The translations under genes and the position numbers were made by a program. From assembly GCA_037157565.1 (NCBI GenBank), contig JAZHRO010000036.1, positions 21,936,501 to 22,000,500 of the forward strand: a stretch of DNA of 64,000 nt. Direction: 5' to 3'. Every line of letters starts with the position of its first letter. The first letter of the stretch is position 1. This DNA is from Thalassia testudinum. Taxonomy: Eukaryota > Streptophyta > Magnoliopsida > Alismatales > Hydrocharitaceae. The notes beneath the pieces were generated by a model that saw nothing but the letters and a program-made list of their open reading frames with translations, had not been told where the DNA came from and ran no database searches. Shown here in pieces: positions 57,333-64,000 of this stretch.

Positions 57333-58048
57333 TAATGTTTTTCAAATTAAAAAGATCAAATTGCCCTCACTCCTTGCAACTATAAAAGGAGACCCCCTCC
57401 ATACGAAATTTTCATCCCTTCTTTCTCTTCTCTCCCTCTCCAAAGCTCAAGAGAAGCTTCTCCCACACCTGGGATGCTTCTCAAGAGATAAAGTTAAATT
57501 TTTGTCCCTCTTTCGGAGGTGATCCCGCAACGATGACGACGTGCTGCCCCGTTCCCATTCTTCTCGCTTCGTCCTCCTTCGTCTTGCTCCATTCCCTGTC
57601 TTCCAGGCGTCATCCCATCCGGCTCATCCTCCAAGCAATTGTCGAGGAGGATAATTCTCTCTCCATTCTTTTTAATGCTTTCTAGAGTAGATTTACTTCT
57701 TTCTAGTGTAATCGTTTTCTACTTTCTAGTCGTAATGAGTAGTGTAACGAACAATCTCTTTGATAATGAATTCCATGTTCATTCTACATCTCTTTTGATT
57801 TTTATTTTTAATATTCTCTCTCTCTTCTATTTATTGTAAATAGATAGATAGTTTCTAAGCAATTAATCTACTTCATGACAAATAAAATAAACGCGTATTT
57901 TTAATCAAGCGTCGCCTCCCTTAGTTCGACTGGAGATTTCTATTCTGGTATAAATTTTATTTGTTGAACACGAGTTCTTCACTTTCAAACTACAATGACA
58001 GGTTTTTCAAAACCAAATATGTTAGCGTAATAACTCGTAGCTTCAACA
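57333..58048 (+). mobile_element. 5' LTR fragment of element D
   Basis: Aligns with 63223-63945, starting at TAATGTTTTTC and ending GCTTCAACA. A TATA box (TATAAAAG) lies at 57381-57388. The U3 part (about 950 bases in the 3' LTR) is missing. Confidence 0.85.
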
Positions 58049-58051
58049 TTT

Positions 58052-58069
58052 TGACACCATTGCTGGGGA
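58052..58069 (+). promoter_or_regulatory. Primer-binding site of element D
   Basis: TGACACCATTGCTGGGGA, three bases after the LTR end. It is a diverged form of the Athila/Tat TGGCGCCGTTGCCGGGGA type. Confidence 0.75.
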
Positions 58070-59189
58070 GGCGACGCTCTTTGATTTTTTTTCGCGTTTT
58101 ACAACTTACGAATAATTTACCTCACTTCTCTCCTTTCTTATTGTGATTGCAGGTACTCTTTTGAGACGAGCAAAAGCAGTAGAATGGAGCAAAGTGCTGT
58201 TGAAGGTTCTGTAAGTTATCCCCCACCTCCCACCCATTAGTTTTCATTTCACCATATAATAACACAAACATCAATCAACCTAGGTGTTCTTATAAACTCT
58301 AAGGTTAGTTTTGGTTGTTTGTTTGATACCCACACCTACCTCAACCTCCAGATTTAAAAAGAAATAAAAAAAATCTCACAGAGGTACATAACCTCATCTG
58401 ATTTTCAAACTCAATCGGTAAACCGATCTTTGGAGCCAGTACACACATCCAAACACATAATTGAGTAGAAATAAAATTAGGTAATCACTTGTGTGCCTAA
58501 TTAAGTGGTGCAATAGGCTAATTGTTTGAGTTGATTGGACTGCACCACTTCAATTAAAATCAACTCATCAAGTAGCTGCCGTTTAGGTTCAACTCTTAGT
58601 GATTTACCAGGCACTCCACATTCTTTTAAATTTCAAAGGAAAACATCTTCACCTGTGCTTTCAAAACTTGGTGTGCCAACAAAACTTGTTTGAAAATACC
58701 TAAAGTTTAATCCTAAAGCTACTAAGCGACATTTGAACCTTAAAATTCATCGCATCAAAAATAATCTTGCTTGAAAATCACTGGTTGTGCACGCACACAC
58801 ACATCAATCAATCATTCAGGGCACAACCCAGATAAAGGGCCCATCACATTCCAAATCACATTCAAACCTAGCCCAAAATAAAATAGAGTAGACATTGGCC
58901 TTAAGGATTCGACTCGATCTTTAGAGCCCAGAACGAGATTATTTTCGATTAGTCTATTTTTACTATTCAATCTGATGTCTAGCTAGGGGAGCAGAATCAA
59001 ACGATCCCGGCTGGGGAGGTGTACACTAAGAAATGGAGGCACAAGCCGAAGGAAGAACCTTCTCCCCAGTGCCTCCTAACTGGTTGGATTGAACAGACAG
59101 AAGCAAATCAAATCGTTTCTTTATCTCAAGACGGGTTTTGGGAGTTTGTAGGCCTTTAGGCTAGCCCACTTAAGGATAGGTTTGATTGC
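58070..59189 (+). other. Leader of element D with short ORF
   Basis: A short frame at 58184 (MEQSAVEGSVSYPPPPTH) ends at once. The remainder is non-coding, with no motif I recognise. Confidence 0.5.
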
Positions 59190-60661
59190 TTGTATTGCAG
59201 GGCACCTTTCTTCCTCCCATCTCTCATGAATCCTTCCACATTTTATACGCATTCCCACTCTTTCCCTCCTGTTTTGAGTTATCCTCAACATGACGATTAT
59301 CCCGACTCGTACTATAATCAACCATCAGTTAGTTGGGATAACTCAGATTGGGGATACAATTCCGGACCTCCGTGTTTAGGGTCTAACCCTAAACACTATG
59401 ATCATGATTTCTACCCTTCTCAGGGCCACATCGATTATAGATCGTCACCCTTTCATGGACAACCTAATACGATCTATAATCAAGAAGGATACACTGATTC
59501 TTACCCATCCTCTGATTACATTTCCTTAAGGTCATCACCACCTTTTCAATAATCCGAAATGACCTATTATTAGGAAGGGTATAATGAATCTCAATTCGTT
59601 AACTCCTCTGCACTGATCCCAAACCCACCCAACCCTGAACCAACTCATTTGGTTCAGGTTAACCAGGTTCAAAACAAGGTTTTGGCTAACTTGAGGAATA
59701 CCATACAATCTTTAGAAGTTCAACCAATACCTTGCATTGAAAAATTGGAGTCCCTGATTGAGATGATTGATGATTTGAACAAGTATTTATTGGATTGGCT
59801 CCAGGATGTTAAGCATAAGAACCCGGGTGAGTTTCTACTTGGGAGGTTAGCGAAATTGAGAATGAGATTTGTTGTTGCTTTGGTTCAATCGTGGGATGAT
59901 TCCCAAGATGAACCCCCTTCAGGAGAACCAAGGTCAGAACCCGCTCAGGCACCTATCGGGGGGACACGTGTTACGAGGCTGATCAGATTGAATTAGAGCA
60001 ACCAATTAAGGATGATCTGATTTCTTCACCTGAAATCCCTGAGCCAGGGTACAAGGAAAAGTATGTCTCCATTGACCATAAAATGACAGATGATTTTGGG
60101 ACATATATTAATATGGATTTGGATTTCTTTGATTCTGATGGTGAAGATTCAAGTTGTGAAGTCTCATGCAAGTTTACAGAACATGATTTCTGTGAGACGA
60201 TTGGGCCTAAGGAATCTGATGGATCATTTGATAGCCCAATAACTGAGGAAACTGATCTTATTGGGGCTCACATTATGGATCCAGAATCGTATTTTCTGGT
60301 GGATTTAATCCAATGCCCTGATTGTCAGTTACACCCCATTGAGCTTATCAATGATTATGCTTTTGAGATACATCTTTTAGACTTGGAAATTTCAGATGGG
60401 GTGATTAATATGTTGGAGGTTCCAGAATTTGACATTTTGAATGAGGAGGATAGGAGCTGGGAAATTTTGATTTGGGAAGCAAATTCTAGAGGAAATAGAA
60501 GACTGAGTCTAAGGGTTCCAATTCATCTGAAACCATCAAACCAAAACCCTTATGACATTTGTTATGAGGATGTTCAACCCAAGTATACATTCATTGATTA
60601 TCCTTTCGATATCGAATTCTCTGTAACTCGACTTTTTTGGTCTTGGGTTGCATCCTCATAA
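59190..60661 (+). pseudogene. Element D ORF: Tyr/Pro-rich then acidic protein
   Basis: Three open pieces look like one decayed reading frame. At 59190-59552 it is Tyr/Ser/Pro/Asp-rich (YYNQPSVSWDNSDWGYNS). At 59649-59996, same frame after two stops, it is helical (SLIEMIDDLNKYLLDWLQD). After a frameshift near 59970, at 60083-60661 it is acidic (MDLDFFDSDGEDSSCEVSCK). There is no zinc knuckle, protease or RT. The Tyr/Trp-rich part recalls the tail of Athila/Tat Gag. Element C has a comparable acidic ORF. The function is unknown. Confidence 0.5.
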
Positions 60662-62234
60662 AATACAGGCCCGACCCTGCTTGCATACTGATTTTAGGTT
60701 TTGGGTAATTTTTATCCAGAACCCTAGATATTCTCGATTATGGGGTATGGGTCTGCACCATAATTTGGTCCACATTTGTGGACATCTGCTGGTAGGTCAG
60801 AGGTTTCTTCTTTTTATTCTGACTCTAATCTGCACCTGTGAATTATTTATTTCTCCTCTTTGTATAGTGTGCCTAGTTGAAGGCACTAAATTCAACACAT
60901 ATACAGTTTTTTGTTTATCTCAGAGCAAATCCGATATTCACGCAATTCAGGTGCTTTCTACTCTATTCCATTCTTTTTTATGTCTTTTTAATACAATGAG
61001 GACATTGCATTAGATAGGCATGGGGGGGTGGATATTCATCTCTGAATTAATTCGTTAGCTCCGTAGATTCATTTTATTTTCTTTTATTTATATATTAAAA
61101 AAATTATGGAATTAGGAAAGAGAACTTGGGCTTAAGAAAATTTTCAATCTTAGGAAATATTACATTAGGATCTGAACACAAAGACCCTTTAGGCCTTCAG
61201 ACTTAATCAGCCTGTGTATCCATTAAAATGTGGATTTGTTTTTTGAGTCCTCGCCAACCTAAATTCTATTTTAATTCGAGTAAATAAGTTTTGGTGATAA
61301 GTACATGACTTATCAACCCGCACTCTAATTTGAGGGAACTTTAAGCCTAAAAGCATCTACACACTATCATGTCACTGACTCGTTAATCGGCGGTTCTAAT
61401 GGAAATTGGGTAGCTAATGAACCTTCTAAGGTGATATGGTTGGCAAGTTATCATGGGTAACAACCCATAGGTAGGTTGTCCAGAGCCCAGTCATTGGACC
61501 ATTCTCTTTTTGCTGCCTTTAGGTAAATCTTAGACCAGGGAAGCCACCTACTTAAAAAAAAAGAGAAAAATAAAGTCAAAAAGAAAAGAAAATGAGAAAA
61601 GAAAAAAAAAGAAAACAAAAGAAATAAGCCACACTTTGCTGCATGAGTATAGCTGGCAAGTTGTCAGTGGTAATAGCTCATCGAACTGTTGTCCAGAACC
61701 CAGCTCAATAAATGCACTGAAATTCCCAAAACACTTAGGAAGAAGCAGAGAAGTAGAATAAACTGGGGAGATATACACTGGATTCACCCTTGTGTTGACC
61801 CCATAAAAATAAAAGTAGGGAGAAAGCTACCGGCTGTAAAGATACACCTTTAGGCAGAATTCTCTTTTTAAGGTTACCTAGAGGTGTAGAAATCCGAAGT
61901 CCATTTTAACTGCCGATCAACGAGTCTATCACATTTACAATAAGATGCTTACAACTTAGGGTTCTCATCAAATCTTGGGTGAGTTGAATGGCCGTAGAAA
62001 GCCACTCTTAAAATCCTAAAACTCTAAAATCCAAAAAAATTAAAGAAGAAGAAAAAGAGAAAAAGAAATTTTTCTTTGAATAAGGCGAGGGCTTGAGGCG
62101 GTCTACATTTTGGTAGATACCCGGGCACTATTGTATCTTTGAAAGTTCAGATCCTAAGTAAATATTTTCTTAATCATTGAAAATAACTTATGCCCAAATA
62201 ATCCAACCTAATTTTTTTATAAATAGCATATAGT
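60662..62234 (+). other. 3'UTR of element D with internal polypurine tract
   Basis: CAATGAGGACATTG (60994-61007) precedes the tract AGGCATGGGGGGGTGG (about 61016-61030). Two diverged repeats with TGGCAAGTT(A/G)TCA...GTCCAGA(G/A)CCCAG lie at about 61440-61500 and 61650-61705. Otherwise AT-rich; no coding support. Confidence 0.7.
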
Positions 62235-62274
62235 TTTTGCTAGGGACTAGCAAAAGATAGGTACGGGGGTAAGA
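62235..62274 (+). promoter_or_regulatory. Hairpin plus 3' polypurine tract of element D
   Basis: Arms TTTTGCTAG and CTAGCAAAA with loop GGA (62235-62255), identical to A1, are followed by AGGTACGGGGGTAAGA. The LTR starts at TGTAAACATG (62275). Confidence 0.8.
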
Positions 62275-63945
62275 TGTAAACATGTTTACACTACATAAGA
62301 TGTCTATTTATGCATGTTCTTAAGCATAGGATTGCATTACATACTATAAATATTGCATAGCATTCATCATCTTGCATTTAGATTAGTTTGAATAAAATGG
62401 AGGTTAATTATCTCCTTTTATGTTCAGGGACAAGGCAAATTTTTACCGACTCCTCGGATCAAAGATCCAACTGTACTGATGTGATCAGGACGATGATTGG
62501 AGTTCAACAACTCCAAGATCGCCCTAATTAGACATCTATAGCATCAGATAGAGACTGAGGAACCCTAGAAGATCAAGGGCCAAGATGGTGTGAATTCGCA
62601 CTTCAGATGACAAATCCGACTGCATGGATGGATTCGGATCGATGATTGCAGCCTAACGGCGCACGACACCTGTGGCACCATCTACATCATCCAGAAGATG
62701 GACAGCCAAGATGGCACCACGTGACGTCATCTCGGCCGCCCAACCGACCGCATGCATCAGTTGAAGGCCACCGCATCAGCGCTTCTCTGCCATTGGATGC
62801 ACATCCAACGGCTGTGGATGCACGTGCACAAAATGTAAGCACGACACAAACGCGCTCGTAGCGCATTGGTCGAACGTGCTTACGCGATGTAGAGGCGTGC
62901 GTTCGATTTTTAGCGAGAGGCGCTGAGGCGCGAAGGTGCAGGCGCGATCGACTGCTCGATCGCGATCCAGCAGTCGCGTGGGCTCGATAGCGCTCATGCT
63001 GCATCAGACATCCATGTGTAACGCGGGATCAAACGTGGGCGAGTGCGCGGTTGAGGCGCGGCTAGGACGCATCTCAGCCGTTCAATCTCGCGATCGGACT
63101 GAGATTTCAAGAACATGAATGCGCGTTTCACGTGAGGGAGGCGAGCGGGCGTGCAAGCACGCCCACGAAGGCCACGTTCGAACCTTTAGTGACGGTTTTA
63201 TCCTTCACTAAAGGTCCAAAATTAATGTTTTTCAAATTAAAAAAACCAAATTGCGCTCACTCCTTGCAACTATAAAGGGTGACCCCCTCCATACGAAATT
63301 TTCATCCCTTCTTTCTCTTCTCTCCCTCTTCAAAGCTCAAGGGAAGCTTGTCCCACACCCGGGATGCTTCTCAAGTGATAAAGTCAAATTTTCATCCCCC
63401 TTTCGAAAGTGGATCCTGCGACGATGATGACGTGCTGCCCCGTTCCCGTTCTTCCCGCTTCGTCCTCCTTCATCCTACTCCGTTCCCCGTCTTCCAGGCG
63501 TCGTCCCGTCCGGCTCATCCTTCAAGCGACCGTCAAGGAGGATAATTCTCTCTCCATTCTTTTTAATGCTTTCTAGAGTAGATTTACTACTTTCTAGTGT
63601 AATCATTTTCTACTTTCTAGTCGTAATGAGTAATTTAACAAATAATCTCTTTGATATTGAATTCCATGTTCATTCTACATCTCTTTTTGGTTTTTGTTTG
63701 TAATATTCTGTCTCTCTCTCTTCTATTTATTGTAAATAGATGGATAGTTTCTAATCAATTAATCTTCTTCATGACAAATAAAACAAATGCGTATTTTTAA
63801 TCAAACGTCTGCCTCCCTGAGTTCGACCCGGGATTTCTATTCTGGTATAAATTTTATTTGTTGAACACGAGTTCTTCGCTTTCAAACTACAGCGACAGGT
63901 TTTTCAAAACCAAATACGTTAGCATAGTAACTCGTAGCTTCAACA
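62275..63945 (+). mobile_element. 3' LTR of element D
   Basis: 1,671 bp from TGTAAACATG to CTTCAACA. The U3 half (62275-63222) is GC- and CpG-rich, with AGTGACGGTTTTATCCTTCACT near its end. A TATA-like TATAAAGG lies at 63271-63278. The U5 phrase CCCTGAGTTCGACCCGG lies at about 63814. Open frames in U3 lack support. Confidence 0.85.
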
Positions 63946-64000
63946 GTATCATAGGGAGGCACAAACACAATAGAATCACAAAGATGTATCATTCTCGATC
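63946..64000. other. Flank to the right of element D
   Basis: Only 55 bases. GTATC at 63946-63950 would be the right target duplication, but the left copy is lost. Confidence 0.4.

Larger units (their letters stand above)
57333..63945 (+). mobile_element. Non-autonomous LTR element D
   Basis: It consists of a 5' LTR fragment (57333-58048), a primer-binding site, a leader, decayed ORFs, a 3'UTR with internal purine tract, the 3' purine tract and a complete 3' LTR (62275-63945). There is no protease, RT or integrase. By eye the LTR copies differ at roughly one base in ten over their first 330 shared bases, which suggests an old insertion. The left end is lost, so no target duplication can be checked. 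Confidence 0.8.

Noticed and set aside
61548..61790. Phe-rich minus-strand open frame
   Set aside because: It is the complement of an A-rich stretch in the element D 3'UTR.

Overview
This window is repeat-dense plant nuclear DNA, almost certainly from a flowering plant with a large, transposon-rich genome. I find no intact host gene. Nearly everything can be assigned to LTR retrotransposons (Athila/Tat-type Ty3-gypsy and Sirevirus-type Ty1-copia), one LINE, one CACTA DNA transposon, solo LTRs and non-autonomous LTR elements, inserted into one another several levels deep. The species cannot be named from the sequence.

Layout, left to right. (i) 1-8920: 3' part of a decayed Athila-type element, A1 (gag, PR-RT-RNaseH-IN, 3'UTR, polypurine tract, 3' LTR with microsatellites). 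(ii) about 9060-11192: a reverse LTR (L3) related to the LTRs of element C. (iii) 11193-27740: 3'UTR, polypurine tract and 3' LTR of element B. Its LTR is split by a CACTA element (13114-18731, TSD TCC) and by a solo LTR, S1 (19627-27080, TSD GCTAG). S1 itself carries a 5.2-kb LINE (20846-26017, about 11-bp TSD). (iv) about 28021-47270: non-autonomous LTR element C in reverse. Its left LTR is split by solo LTR S2 (28361-30566, TSD GTCCT) and its interior by a Sirevirus (35934-42932, TSD ATCCT). (v) 47271-51494: unassigned AT-rich DNA ending in a possible DNA-transposon terminus. (vi) 51495-57332: reverse Athila-type element E, truncated in integrase and in its 5' LTR. (vii) 57333-63945: plus-strand non-autonomous element D with both LTRs (the left one truncated).

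The most striking object is the CACTA element. It has no recognisable transposase. It carries minus-strand, exon-like fragments of at least five unrelated host genes: tripeptidyl-peptidase II, a proton-pump interactor, glucose-6-phosphate dehydrogenase, 26S proteasome subunit RPN7, and a KANL3/TEX30-like alpha/beta hydrolase. It also holds a decayed plastid-type tRNA-Trp gene. One exon fuses RPN7 to the hydrolase. The array runs from a first-exon fragment near one terminus to a terminal exon with stop codon near the other, so it is laid out like a chimeric gene.

Other signals: four different LTR elements share a hairpin just upstream of the polypurine tract and a second internal polypurine tract about 1.1-1.3 kb before the LTR. 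The Sirevirus has what looks like its own internal promoter, 5'UTR exon and intron in front of its 3' ORF. The decay looks dominated by C-to-T/G-to-A change, including Asp-to-Asn changes in three catalytic sites.
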